64,000 nucleotides of DNA from an uncultured Ruminococcus sp. Lineage in GTDB: Bacteria > Bacillota > Clostridia > Oscillospirales > Ruminococcaceae. The stretch is from positions 55,651 to 119,650 of the forward strand of contig CANQJV010000003.1 of assembly GCA_947624295.1 (NCBI GenBank), given 5' to 3'. The position numbers and the translations under genes were made by a program. The notes beneath the pieces were generated by a model that was given only the letters and a program-made list of their open reading frames with translations, was not told the origin of the DNA and ran no database searches. Shown here one piece after another: positions 37,600 to 47,629 of this stretch (position 1 is its first letter; each line of letters starts with the position of its first letter).

Positions 37600-37665
37600 T
37601 GTTAAGGCAACACTATAAAAACTAATATGTTGCTGTAGTACCAAACTAAAGAGAGGATTTTTAAC

Positions 37666-39726
37666 ATGAATTACCATAAAAAAGCAGCGGCATTTGCAAT
37701 AAGTTTATTGATTTGCCTTAATGTTACTCCTGTATTTGCGTATGCTGACAACGAGGAAAATATAAATCACGATGACGAAATAATGCTGATTGACGAGGAC
37801 GACAGCGAAATTCCTGTTGCAACAACTGATACAAGCGATTCCCTTTCAGCCGACGGTTTCACTTATACTGTTGATGATGACGGATTTGCGCATATAACAG
37901 GCTGTACACTGACAGATACAGATATATCTATACCTGAATCACTTGACGGAATAAAAGTCACTGAAATTGAAGCGGGTGCTTTTATTGACAGTACGGTAGA
38001 AAAATTACATATTCCTGCGACAATAGAGTACATTTCATCTGAAAACCCGTTTGCACCGTGCATTAACTTAAAAGAAATAACAATTGACGGAAATAATGAA
38101 AATTATTGTGTAAATGACAACGTTCTTTTCACAAAAGATATGAAAAAAATAGTGCATTACCCTGCTAAAAAAGACGGTACATCGTACACAATCCCCGACG
38201 GTGTTGAACAAATAGGCGTTGCTGCTTTAGCTGAAACAAGCCTTACAGAAATAAATGTTCCCGATTCTGTAAACGAAATTGACCGCCATGCATTCAGTTT
38301 CAACGAAAAACTCAAGAAAATAGACTTAAGCAAGACATCTGTTGAAAAAGTTGACACAATGGCATTCATCAACTGCACATCGCTTGCTGAAGTTCTCCTG
38401 CCTGAATCCCTCACGGAAATCGGTCTTGCGGCGTTTTTCGGTTGCGAAAGTCTTACGGAAATAGAATTGCCGTCACAACTCGTCGTAATAGACCAAAGTT
38501 CATTCGCCGGTACTGCTATGAAATCAGTCCGTATTCCTGACACCGTGACATATATCGGATATTGTGCGTTCGGCTACGATGCGGAGGAAAACCCTATAGA
38601 AGATTTTGTCGTAATAGGAAAAGCAGGTTCAGCCGCTGAAACTTATGCAACAGATACTGACGAGGAGTACGACATAGCAAACGATTTTGAATTTCTCACA
38701 ACAGAAGCGGCTGATGCGGAAGAAGAGTACCTTGCAATGAATCCCATTACATCAAGTGACGGCGAGTATGAATATTCCGTGCTTGATGACGGTACCTGTT
38801 CACTTCTTTTCTGCGTTTCAATGGACGATATTATTACTGTTCCCTCTGAAATTGACGGCTACAAAGTCACTGAAATTTACAAAGGTGCGTTTATTGCAAG
38901 CAATGCCACAAAAATAATCCTGCCTGATACTGTTAAAACAATTGGCGAAGCTGTTTTTTCGGAAAATATCCAGAGTATAACAATACCTGCCTCCTGCACT
39001 GAAATTCAGGAAACAGAGCCGTTTATCACTTGTATGAGCCTTAAAGAAATAAATGTTGAGGGTGAGGGTGACGGTGCATATTCTTCTCAGGACGGTGTAC
39101 TGTACAATAAGGATAAATCAACGCTTATTGTATATCCTGTACAGAAAAGCGATAAAAAATTCACTGTACCGTCAAGCGTAAAGGAACTTGCAATGTCAGC
39201 GTTCTGCTACAACGAAATTATAGAAGATGTTGACTTGTCAAGCGTTGAGAAAATCGGCAGTTATGCGTTTGAGGGCTGTCCGTCACTCAAAAACGTCAAA
39301 TTGTCAAAAGATTTGAATTTTGTCGGCACAAACGCTTTTATGGGCTGTACATCCCTCGAAAGCGTCCGCCTGTACGATAAAGTCGAAACTATCGGCGATT
39401 ATGCTTTCGGGTACGCATATGATGCGGAACTCGCACAGAGTATAGCAAACGGCGAAACTGAACAGACAGACCCGTATTCAGTTATTGACGGTTTCAAAAT
39501 GTACGTCACGGAAGATACACTTGCATATCAGTACGCACAATTTTGCGGAATCGAAACAGTAACAGATACAGTAGCGATTGGCGGAAAAAATGTTGACAAA
39601 AATTTCCTCTATGTGATTGGCGGTATTGTTGGAGCTGTTATTCTTGCTGTAATCGGTGTATTTACAGGGAAAGCTATCAATAAAAAGAAAAAATCAAAGA
39701 AAGGAAAAAATGTTGATGATAATTAA
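37666..39726 (+). CDS. BspA-type leucine-rich repeat surface protein, membrane-anchored
   Basis: Exported protein of 686 residues. A signal peptide (about 1-27) is followed by two separate blocks of LRR_5/BspA repeats, each introduced by a similar beta strand (FTYTVDDDGFAHITGC near 65 and YEYSVLDDGTCSLLFCV near 365). Repeats follow the pattern LPESLTEIGLAAFFGCESLTE. A C-terminal membrane helix (FLYVIGGIVGAVILAVIGVF) and a Lys-rich tail place the repeats outside, anchored in the membrane. The family is linked to adhesion and protein or host binding; the ligand here is unknown. It overlaps the following paralogue by 17 bp. Confidence 0.88.
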   Translation: MNYHKKAAAFAISLLICLNVTPVFAYADNEENINHDDEIMLIDEDDSEIPVATTDTSDSLSADGFTYTVDDDGFAHITGCTLTDTDISIPESLDGIKVTEIEAGAFIDSTVEKLHIPATIEYISSENPFAPCINLKEITIDGNNENYCVNDNVLFTKDMKKIVHYPAKKDGTSYTIPDGVEQIGVAALAETSLTEINVPDSVNEIDRHAFSFNEKLKKIDLSKTSVEKVDTMAFINCTSLAEVLLPESLTEIGLAAFFGCESLTEIELPSQLVVIDQSSFAGTAMKSVRIPDTVTYIGYCAFGYDAEENPIEDFVVIGKAGSAAETYATDTDEEYDIANDFEFLTTEAADAEEEYLAMNPITSSDGEYEYSVLDDGTCSLLFCVSMDDIITVPSEIDGYKVTEIYKGAFIASNATKIILPDTVKTIGEAVFSENIQSITIPASCTEIQETEPFITCMSLKEINVEGEGDGAYSSQDGVLYNKDKSTLIVYPVQKSDKKFTVPSSVKELAMSAFCYNEIIEDVDLSSVEKIGSYAFEGCPSLKNVKLSKDLNFVGTNAFMGCTSLESVRLYDKVETIGDYAFGYAYDAELAQSIANGETEQTDPYSVIDGFKMYVTEDTLAYQYAQFCGIETVTDTVAIGGKNVDKNFLYVIGGIVGAVILAVIGVFTGKAINKKKKSKKGKNVDDN

Positions 39727-41059
39727 AAAAATTATATCTGCTTTTATGGGAGTCGCCTTACTTGCCTCGTTTACTGCCTTACCTGCGTTTGCGGAAGAAG
39801 GTTTACAGAATGCTGATGAGGAACTCACTGATGGCGTGTTCACATATGAACTTGTAAACGGTTCGTATACAATAACAAAATGCGATGAATCGTCAATTGT
39901 AGAGAAAATCCCTGAACTCCGCAACGGTTACGCTGTAACGGCTATAGCGGACTACGCACTTGCAAACTGCAATATGATTTCAAAACTCGAAATTCCTGAT
40001 ACGATAACGTCTATCGGCAACAGTGCTTTTGCAAACTGCACCTCGCTCAAAGAAATCAAACTCCCGAACAGAATTGACAATATTTCAAGCGGTCTGTTTA
40101 TGGGTTGCTCACTTTTGGAGAAAATTGACATTCCCGATTCAGTAAAAACAATTAACTCATATGCTTTCTATAACTGTTCCCAGCTAAAAGAAGTGGAATT
40201 GCCTGAAAATCTCACCGAAATACAGCCTATGGCGTTTGCGGAATGCAGTTATATAGAGAATATTAACTCTGATAACACGGATAATTTTGTATTCGAGGAC
40301 GGTATACTGTACAATTCCGCTAAAACAAACATATACCGTGCTTCTACAGCAATAAAAGGCGACGTATATATTGCTGATACGGTGCAGACAATTGAACCGG
40401 GAGCATTTTCAGTATGTGCCGGTATCGAAAATTTGTTCTTGCCGTCGTCAGTCAAAACAATAGGCGATGATGCGTTTGGGTACTGCTTAAGCCTGAAAAG
40501 CATTGATTTTGCTGAGGGTCTTACTGCGATTTCAGCTATAGCATTCAAATACTGTTCTTCCCTGCAATCGCTTGAATTCCCGACAACTCTCGAATCAATC
40601 GGTGACGGTGCATTTTTCAGCTGTAGCGAGTTAAGCCGTGTGATTATTCCCGAGGGCGTACAGACGTTGGGCGAGGGTGTTTTTGTGGATTGCCCGAAAC
40701 TGCTTAACTTGAGTATGCCGAAAAGTGTGACTTCAATCGGCGAAAATATGTACGGTTACACGACAAATGATGACGGTAGTTATGCACTTGACGAAAATAC
40801 TGAAATAAGTGTGTATTCTGATTCAGAGGGCTTGAAATACGCAAAATCCAACAAAATAAGTTACACAACAGTTGACAAAAATCTGTCAGGTATGGCGTTT
40901 ATAGTAATCGGCATAGGTGCGGTGATTGTGGTGATTGTGTTTGCTGTAGTCCTTATGGCGAGAGCTAAAAAAGGTGCGCCTGTTTCCGCTAAAAAGGCGA
41001 AAAAAATTGCTGAAGAAAAAGCAAAAGAAGATGATTATGAAAAAATAATTGACGACTAA
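39710..41059 (+). CDS. BspA-type leucine-rich repeat surface protein, shorter paralogue
   Basis: I start it at ATG 39710 (AAAGGA 5 bp upstream), which overlaps the previous gene by 17 bp; a second ATG 6 bp later is possible. The 449 residues show a signal peptide (about 1-29), one block of BspA repeats (LEIPDTITSIGNSAFANCTS, LPSSVKTIGDDAFGYC, IPEGVQTLGEGVFVDC), a C-terminal membrane helix (GMAFIVIGIGAVIVVIVFAV) and a Lys-rich tail. The design matches the upstream protein with one repeat block instead of two. Co-expression of the two suggests a joint surface function. Confidence 0.88.
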   Translation: MLMIIKKIISAFMGVALLASFTALPAFAEEGLQNADEELTDGVFTYELVNGSYTITKCDESSIVEKIPELRNGYAVTAIADYALANCNMISKLEIPDTITSIGNSAFANCTSLKEIKLPNRIDNISSGLFMGCSLLEKIDIPDSVKTINSYAFYNCSQLKEVELPENLTEIQPMAFAECSYIENINSDNTDNFVFEDGILYNSAKTNIYRASTAIKGDVYIADTVQTIEPGAFSVCAGIENLFLPSSVKTIGDDAFGYCLSLKSIDFAEGLTAISAIAFKYCSSLQSLEFPTTLESIGDGAFFSCSELSRVIIPEGVQTLGEGVFVDCPKLLNLSMPKSVTSIGENMYGYTTNDDGSYALDENTEISVYSDSEGLKYAKSNKISYTTVDKNLSGMAFIVIGIGAVIVVIVFAVVLMARAKKGAPVSAKKAKKIAEEKAKEDDYEKIIDD

Positions 41060-41069
41060 ACCAAAAATC

Positions 41070-41112
41070 AAAAGAGACTTCAGGCGGATTATTCCGCAAG
41101 AAGTCTCTTTTT
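41070..41112. terminator. Strong bidirectional terminator between LRR pair and Wadjet operon
   Basis: AAAAGAGACTTC and GAAGTCTCTTTTT form a 12-bp stem around an inner hairpin GCGGATTATTCCGC. It ends the LRR transcript on the plus strand and the jet operon on the minus strand, 6 bp after the jetC stop. Confidence 0.9.
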
Positions 41113-41118
41113 GTATAG

Positions 41119-44100
41119 TTAAGGCATTTGTGAGAAATTTATCGAAAGCTGTTCTGATGAATAGTATGCGTGTTCCATATGTTGCTTTTCTTCGGATTCA
41201 AGAATTTCAACATTTGAAAGCAGAAGATTTCTAAATCGCAACTGATACACCATATCAAATAAACTTGTGACTGTTGCAGTACCGAGATGTGTCAGACATA
41301 TCAGCTGAATATGAAAATGCCGTGCAATACGAAACATAGGCTCAAGCAGGTGCTGTGATGAAATAGGTCCAAACGGGTTGTCAAGAATCAAAACACCGCT
41401 TGTATAATTCAGACTGTTTGTTAAACTCCGTGTGTAATTCATAACAGAAACAATCAGCGAGAAAAAAATAACAAACTGTTCTCCGCCGGAATTGGCTTTC
41501 AAAGCGTCCTGCCACGAACGATAACGGCTATTTTGAATTTTTTTGTCAATCTTGAATACAGTAATCGGAATTGATTCATTTCCGATATAGCAATTCAAAA
41601 GCCGTCTGATTTCAAGATGAATGCGATGTGATTTAGTTAAATTATCTTTTTCAGACAGATATTTTTTAACTTGTTCCGTAATATATTTATTTATTCTTTC
41701 TGCCGGCTGTTCACTTGCCGGCTCAATTTCAGGCATATCAATTCGTATCATCTGCCTTTTCATATTGCCGATTTGTACAGTTGATTTTTTTGACAAAACT
41801 TTCAGATTATCATACAATACTTCAACACGCTGTAAACAATTCGTCACAAGCTGTTTTCTGCTGTCCTCAACATCTCTCAGCAATACAGAAAGCTGAATAA
41901 TCCTGTCCCGATAGCGTTTTATATCATCTTCCGTACGCTCATAAAGTGTGAAATACTTATCTCCGGCAATATTATGATTGTCAATAACTGATATAATGCC
42001 TTCAATTGTCCCTGTAAAAAGGCTGTGTGTATTACGGAACGGCTCGAGTTCACGGCGATGGTAATCTTTCGTTTGATTTTCAGCATTTTTCAGATTTTCA
42101 ATGCATTTTTCTATTGTATCCTGAATTGCATTTATATCTTGTTGATTATCAATAATTTCAGGAGTATAGCCTGCAATATCCGTTTCAAATTTTTTTGCAT
42201 ACCTCACGGTAATAATTTTGTCTGCATTCAATTCACTCAACTGTTTACCATACTCTTGTTTTTCAAATTCCGCAGTTTTCAATGCAGATTCACATTCACT
42301 GATACGCCGTTCAAAATCAGAGCCTACTTCAGAACGTTCTAAAAGACCGGCATGAAGTCCATCAAGTTTTTCTTTTGCCTGCTCCAGTACACTCTCAGCC
42401 TTAGTATATCTGTTCTGCATTATGGAATACTGCCCGAAAATCTGTTCACATTCTGTTTTCGCCTTATTAAGCTGTTCCTCAGCATTATTATAGGCATCTT
42501 CAGAATATGGAGTGTTTTCGTATTCTGATTTTTCAACATGAAATCTCTTAATATCTCTTGATTTATTTCTGATACTTTCTCCGATTTTCTTGAGCTGATG
42601 CTGTAAATTCCGGAGGTCAGATGAATAATTTTCCTGATATAGCCGATACTCAGCAAGCATAGCAGAATAATCATCTGAAAGGCATTCTGTTTGCGGAGTA
42701 TCTTTCAATTCATTCAGCAATTCCTGATATTCTGTCAATTTATCACTAAGTTGCCTGATTCTGTCATCACACTCTTTTATAAGTTCAGAAATACGTCTTT
42801 CTTCATCTTTTGCAGATTCGATTTGCTGTGAAATCAGATGACATTTGTTTTCAGTTTCTTCTATTTGTACGCTGATACTTTCGTATTTACCGATGATTCC
42901 GCATATACGCTCAAATTCTTTCCTGTTATTTTCAGTATCATAAATTATGCCACGCTTAATATCTTTGAGTTTATGAAGATTATCTATGTGTTCTCTGATT
43001 TCATTTTTATGTACAGCAATTGATGACATATCATCTTGTATTTTCCGGAGTTCCGCCTGACAAGAAGTAATCTGCATTTTCATTTGTTCTTCATCATCAG
43101 CTGAATATGTAAATCTTAATAATATTATTCGTTCTGATTCCCATTCATCTATCTGATTACGCAGGCTTTCAATTTCTTTCTTCGTATCATCAAGTTTTTG
43201 TTTGATTTGTTCCGAATAAGCAGAGACATTATGAAAATATTCCTTGTCAAATGCAGACAGAAAACGATTGTATTCATTCCAATTCTTATCAGACATATCA
43301 GCAAGTTCCGAAAGCGTATATACCGGAACAATTGCCGGAAACCATGTATCCATTGATTGTGTCAACAGTTTCTTCTGTTCTTTTTCGGACTCAACAATTA
43401 CAGCATAAGCCACAAGAGGATTGACTGAAAGAATGTTTTCCCTGATTTCAGATTGCTGGCACTTCAGATATTGTTCACCTGTACGATAGGAAATACCTGA
43501 TTCCTGTAAAAAGTCAACTGCTGTTTTAGAAATGTGCAGCTGTCCGGTTTCAATGCATCTGATTTGCTCTGTAAGCAATTCGGCAGAATGTTCAGCTTTT
43601 TTGAGCTGTTCTTTAAGTTGGGAAATAATTTCGTCAAGACTTGACAGCGGTTCATCAGTAAACAGACGGATTACAGGCAGTGATAAATGTTTCATAACAG
43701 GTACAACTTCATTGTATGCCTCCTGATATTGTTTTAATGCAGATTCCTGTTGTTTCAGACGGGTATTGTAATCAGCATGAGCTTGCACAAGTTCATTGTA
43801 TTTTTTATCCTGATTATCAAGTTCCTGATGTAGTTGGGCTATCTCATTCTTATAATTTTCTGTTTCATCATTTGCAAGTTGAATTTCCCGGATATAATCA
43901 GAACGTATGTTTTTTATATCATTTATAGAATACCGTCCGTCAAGCATAACAGTTACATGCAAATCGAGCGAAGTCAATCCGTTATCAATCTGTTCAATGA
44001 GATTTTTTCTAATTCCTATCGCCTGATTCAAGCTGTTGTTTTCATGGGAATACTGTGCAGTAAGTTGTGATATTTTTTCTTTTGTATTGCGGTATATACC

Positions 44101-45426
44101 GGATTGTTCTTCTTTTGTTTCTTTGTCCCGACTTAATTCTATATCTGTCTGCTCTATCAATTCGGCAGTCAGCAAAAAAAGTGAATATTTTAACGAGAGA
44201 ATGCGGGTATCCTGTGTACCCTGATTCAATTCCCGCAGTTGTGCATATAAGGCTTTCTCCTCATTCTGATATGCAGTTAATTCAGTGTATTCTTTTGAAG
44301 CATTAAGCACGTTTACTTTATGTTCATACTTGTCACGCCGATTTTCTGCATCTGCTTTTTTCTGACTGCACTCTGCAAGCTGACTTTCTGCCATTACAAA
44401 ATTATCCTGTGCAAGATAAACAGTTTCCGAAGCCTTTTCAACTCTAATATGATGCAGTTTTTCTTCTAATACAGCAATATTTTCTTTAAGCTGTGACTGC
44501 TTTTCTGTATTTTTTTTAATTTTATATTCAAGTGTATATGAATAGTCTGCTAAAAGATGTATCGATTGTATTCGTGCATCTTCAGCATCCCACATATTTT
44601 TCATCAATGGGAGTATTTTCTGTAATTTTTCTGTAAACGCTGTGATTTGTGACTGCAATTGAAGATTATCTTCCTGTCCTGCATAGCTTTCAGCGTAATT
44701 TACAAACATTTTCTCCAGTTCCTCTGCTAATGATGTATTGTCCGACATAACACTGGGGATAATAAAACGGTCAATCAGTCTGTCAGCAGTATTATATTCC
44801 TCGAAAAATTTCGTGATACCGCCTTCAACTGCATTAACAGGCACAAGAATATTCTCCCATTCTGTATGAAGAATGCCGTATTCTTCAAGGCGTTTCTGAT
44901 ATCGTCGGAGAGCATCAGAAGGATAATATTCAACTTTTCTGTTTTGCAAATATTTACGCAGTTCATCAAATGAAAGAGAACGGATATGATTGCCTGTTTT
45001 TTCGGAAAGAGGCAAATTTATCAAATCCAGTTTATCGCCGTTTTTTGAGTAGTCATGTATAAAAGTATAAAAACGTATTGTTTTGCTTTCATTTGGTTCA
45101 TCAGCTGTTGTGCTTGCCGCCAATGCAATTCCTGTGAGCAGACTATTTGAGGAGTTGTCCAATGCCCATTCAATCAGAACAAATGCATGGTCAGTGCCTT
45201 TCTGGAAATAATTACTTATATTGCGGTTCTGCACCTTAGCTTTTGGGCAGACCGGCTGAAGCAGTAACTGAACAATGACAGATTTTCCACCGCCATTATC
45301 CAGATTAAGTAAAGTGTCAACAGGTTTTCCATCAGCATTTTCAGTACAGAATATTTCATCAGGTATCAGCTTTGTACCGTCATTAAACCTGAAATTAACG
45401 ATTCTGATTTTACGTATTGCCGGCAT
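41119..45426 (-). CDS. jetC: Wadjet SMC-like ATPase JetC
   Basis: Motor subunit of an SMC-type complex that recognises and extrudes circular plasmid DNA. The 1435 residues have the SMC layout: N-terminal ATPase half with NLDNGGGKSVIVQLLL (P-loop 44-49), about 1000 residues of coiled coil (rich in Glu, Gln, Lys with heptads), and a C-terminal half with NSGGEQFVIFFSLIVSVMNY (signature motif near 1312) and VLILDNPFGPISSQHLL. In this Walker B region Asp-Asn (1349-1350) stands where Asp-Glu is usual. I start it at ATG 45426 behind GGGAGG, giving a 17-bp overlap with jetB. The length suits the large JetC of type III systems, from memory. It is the last gene of the operon. Confidence 0.85.
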   Translation of the reverse strand: MPAIRKIRIVNFRFNDGTKLIPDEIFCTENADGKPVDTLLNLDNGGGKSVIVQLLLQPVCPKAKVQNRNISNYFQKGTDHAFVLIEWALDNSSNSLLTGIALAASTTADEPNESKTIRFYTFIHDYSKNGDKLDLINLPLSEKTGNHIRSLSFDELRKYLQNRKVEYYPSDALRRYQKRLEEYGILHTEWENILVPVNAVEGGITKFFEEYNTADRLIDRFIIPSVMSDNTSLAEELEKMFVNYAESYAGQEDNLQLQSQITAFTEKLQKILPLMKNMWDAEDARIQSIHLLADYSYTLEYKIKKNTEKQSQLKENIAVLEEKLHHIRVEKASETVYLAQDNFVMAESQLAECSQKKADAENRRDKYEHKVNVLNASKEYTELTAYQNEEKALYAQLRELNQGTQDTRILSLKYSLFLLTAELIEQTDIELSRDKETKEEQSGIYRNTKEKISQLTAQYSHENNSLNQAIGIRKNLIEQIDNGLTSLDLHVTVMLDGRYSINDIKNIRSDYIREIQLANDETENYKNEIAQLHQELDNQDKKYNELVQAHADYNTRLKQQESALKQYQEAYNEVVPVMKHLSLPVIRLFTDEPLSSLDEIISQLKEQLKKAEHSAELLTEQIRCIETGQLHISKTAVDFLQESGISYRTGEQYLKCQQSEIRENILSVNPLVAYAVIVESEKEQKKLLTQSMDTWFPAIVPVYTLSELADMSDKNWNEYNRFLSAFDKEYFHNVSAYSEQIKQKLDDTKKEIESLRNQIDEWESERIILLRFTYSADDEEQMKMQITSCQAELRKIQDDMSSIAVHKNEIREHIDNLHKLKDIKRGIIYDTENNRKEFERICGIIGKYESISVQIEETENKCHLISQQIESAKDEERRISELIKECDDRIRQLSDKLTEYQELLNELKDTPQTECLSDDYSAMLAEYRLYQENYSSDLRNLQHQLKKIGESIRNKSRDIKRFHVEKSEYENTPYSEDAYNNAEEQLNKAKTECEQIFGQYSIMQNRYTKAESVLEQAKEKLDGLHAGLLERSEVGSDFERRISECESALKTAEFEKQEYGKQLSELNADKIITVRYAKKFETDIAGYTPEIIDNQQDINAIQDTIEKCIENLKNAENQTKDYHRRELEPFRNTHSLFTGTIEGIISVIDNHNIAGDKYFTLYERTEDDIKRYRDRIIQLSVLLRDVEDSRKQLVTNCLQRVEVLYDNLKVLSKKSTVQIGNMKRQMIRIDMPEIEPASEQPAERINKYITEQVKKYLSEKDNLTKSHRIHLEIRRLLNCYIGNESIPITVFKIDKKIQNSRYRSWQDALKANSGGEQFVIFFSLIVSVMNYTRSLTNSLNYTSGVLILDNPFGPISSQHLLEPMFRIARHFHIQLICLTHLGTATVTSLFDMVYQLRFRNLLLSNVEILESEEKQHMEHAYYSSEQLSINFSQMP

Positions 45427-46102
45427 TTGTATTTCCTCCCTCCAGAATAGAATGTATTTCAGCAATCCGGTTTTGAGATAAATAGTATGGCATGAGGTCA
45501 TTCAATTTAACAGTTGGTTTCCATACGCCGTCTACTTCATACAGCAATTCTTCATCACGGAATTTTCTGATAATCTTCATAAAACAGCCATGTTTTGTAT
45601 CAGATGAGTTTGATTCATCACTACGTTTTGCAAGCCAGCTATCCACAAGACGAAGGAAATCCATACTGTACTGTGCAGAAGCATTTTTCAGTGATTCACC
45701 TTCTGCCCGCACCTGTTCACAATGTTTCGTAAATTCATTTATAAAATCAGATTCCTTGATATAATATCTTGTTTGCAATGTATTTCCTTTTCCGCCATAA
45801 AGCTCACGCAAGAGGAAAATTGCCATATAATTCAGCAAATACAGTTCTTCCAGCTTTTCACTTCCGACACTCTTACGAAAATCGCTGTTATCCTGTGAAA
45901 ATAATTCATTGTCGGAATCAGGCAGAATATATAACCGCCCATTTGTTCTGTAAAGCGTAAAGTCAAGTTCCTGTTCCATGATTGCAAGTTCCGAAGCGAT
46001 TTCCGGATTGCAGTAATACTCATAGTAAGAAAAATCCTGTTCACGTGTTATATACCCCTTTTTCATCAACCTTGCAAACAATTTCAGGCTTTCGGGTTTC
46101 AT
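45410..46102 (-). CDS. jetB: Wadjet KITE-like subunit JetB
   Basis: A 230-residue protein, probably with winged-helix folds, in the position of the small accessory subunit (MukE/MksE-like) of the SMC complex. Recognisable parts are LFARLMKKGYITREQDFSYY at the N-terminus and GCFMKIIRKFRDEELLYEVD near residue 180. I recall similar proteins as DUF6063 next to Wadjet genes, but could not check. It overlaps jetA by 4 bp (ATGA) and jetC by 17 bp, which suggests a fixed ratio of subunits. Confidence 0.75.
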   Translation of the reverse strand: MKPESLKLFARLMKKGYITREQDFSYYEYYCNPEIASELAIMEQELDFTLYRTNGRLYILPDSDNELFSQDNSDFRKSVGSEKLEELYLLNYMAIFLLRELYGGKGNTLQTRYYIKESDFINEFTKHCEQVRAEGESLKNASAQYSMDFLRLVDSWLAKRSDESNSSDTKHGCFMKIIRKFRDEELLYEVDGVWKPTVKLNDLMPYYLSQNRIAEIHSILEGGNTNAGNT

Positions 46103-47625
46103 CTCATCACCTCAATCTTAAAATCATTCATTTTTATACTGGTTTCCATATCATCAGAAAAACTGATTATATTATCGAGCTTATCGACAAGTATCGTCTG
46201 CATAAGCACCAATTCGTCCGGTAGTTTGCTAAGGCAATATGACAGGTCAAATTCTCCTAAAGGAACAATTATATCTTGTTGTCCGGAACGCCAACCTGCT
46301 ATATCTATTTCGCCGATACCATAGAGTCTCAACATGACATCAGGCAACGATTTTTCTTGTAATTGTTCTTTCAGTACTTCTTCCGGTATTGTTTTAATAT
46401 ATTCGCTAAAACAGAAAGTATGTTTTATTTCCGCATAGGAAAGCAAACCTCTTATTATATCAACATATCTTTTATTTCTAATATCTGCTATAATTTCAAT
46501 ATTTTCCTCGATTCTGGTATCAATGCCATCATCGGTGTTATTATCTCTGATTGAGTTTTGCCTTTGGTAAAAGAAATCAAGACTAAATATATGTGGAAAT
46601 TCCGGATGATAAAGCGGAGCAAATAATTTACCAACACATTTAGTATCCTGTAACTGCATTTTCTGTAATGGAATCAGCAATTCCTGTTCAATATCAAACC
46701 GACCTGTCTGCAAATAAGAAAAACTGTCATCTAATGATTTTTTATACAAATCAGAAAGTGTGAATTTCTGATTATATACACGGCTCTGTTCACTAATTAC
46801 TGTATCGATATTTTCAAGTATTTCTCTTATTTCAAATTCTGTCTGCCCTATATTACTGCCTTTATCTATTCCTGCATCTGCAATTGCCTGTAGTTTAGCT
46901 GATACAAGAATGCGTATCTCACGTATCTGTTTTTTTTCATCTTCAAAGGAATACTTAACTTGAGAGATAATATCCTCATATTCATCTATTGAAACATCAG
47001 AGATATTGGTTCTACACCTAAGCATAAAGTCGTCCATTCTTGTTTTAAGATTACGTACACGGCTTACTAATTCACGGCTTTCCCTAAGTGCCTTGCCATA
47101 GTTGCCACGCTTTATAAATTCCTGCAATTTAAATCGGCTAACAGAAAAATCCAATTCGCTGTCGATTTCTTTTGTTCTGAAAAGAAATTCATACGTTTCA
47201 TTTGTAAGAACATAACTTCCATTTTGTTGCTCAATCAAGATAAGAGAACTTTGTTCTTTGAATTTTTCATCATTGCTGTTAAATGTATTAAATAAGCGTA
47301 TTTTCCCACTACTCTGCAATACATCAGTTACAATATAATCTGTAAGCATAACAGCTGATTCAGGTTCATATCCATATACATCAGATAATTCACGCAAAAA
47401 GGCTGTTATATCCTGTTTTGTACAGCGTTCGCCGTACCGGAGTGTACTATCCATAATAAAAACCATAACCATGAGAATAAGATTATCTGTTTTATCATCA
47501 TCGTTATTCAATAATTTTCTTATTTCCACAGGTTTGCTTCTCTGTAACCAGTATTTGATAAGGTTTACAAAGCGCATACGTTTTTCAAAATCCTGCAATA
47601 ATTCTTTTGATTCTGCTGAAATCAT
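46099..47625 (-). CDS. jetA: Wadjet kleisin-like subunit JetA
   Basis: A 508-residue protein in the position of the kleisin (MukF/MksF-like) that bridges the SMC heads. The N-terminal third looks like winged-helix domains (FVNLIKYWLQRSKPVEIRKL, YVLTNETYEFLFRTKEIDS), the middle is helical with SRELVSRVRNLKTRMDDFML, and the rest is alpha/beta. The start at 47625 lies 4 bp after the jetD stop, behind GAGGTAAT. The family call depends strongly on the neighbours jetC and jetD. Confidence 0.75.
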   Translation of the reverse strand: MISAESKELLQDFEKRMRFVNLIKYWLQRSKPVEIRKLLNNDDDKTDNLILMVMVFIMDSTLRYGERCTKQDITAFLRELSDVYGYEPESAVMLTDYIVTDVLQSSGKIRLFNTFNSNDEKFKEQSSLILIEQQNGSYVLTNETYEFLFRTKEIDSELDFSVSRFKLQEFIKRGNYGKALRESRELVSRVRNLKTRMDDFMLRCRTNISDVSIDEYEDIISQVKYSFEDEKKQIREIRILVSAKLQAIADAGIDKGSNIGQTEFEIREILENIDTVISEQSRVYNQKFTLSDLYKKSLDDSFSYLQTGRFDIEQELLIPLQKMQLQDTKCVGKLFAPLYHPEFPHIFSLDFFYQRQNSIRDNNTDDGIDTRIEENIEIIADIRNKRYVDIIRGLLSYAEIKHTFCFSEYIKTIPEEVLKEQLQEKSLPDVMLRLYGIGEIDIAGWRSGQQDIIVPLGEFDLSYCLSKLPDELVLMQTILVDKLDNIISFSDDMETSIKMNDFKIEVMR

Positions 47626-47629
47626 GATA

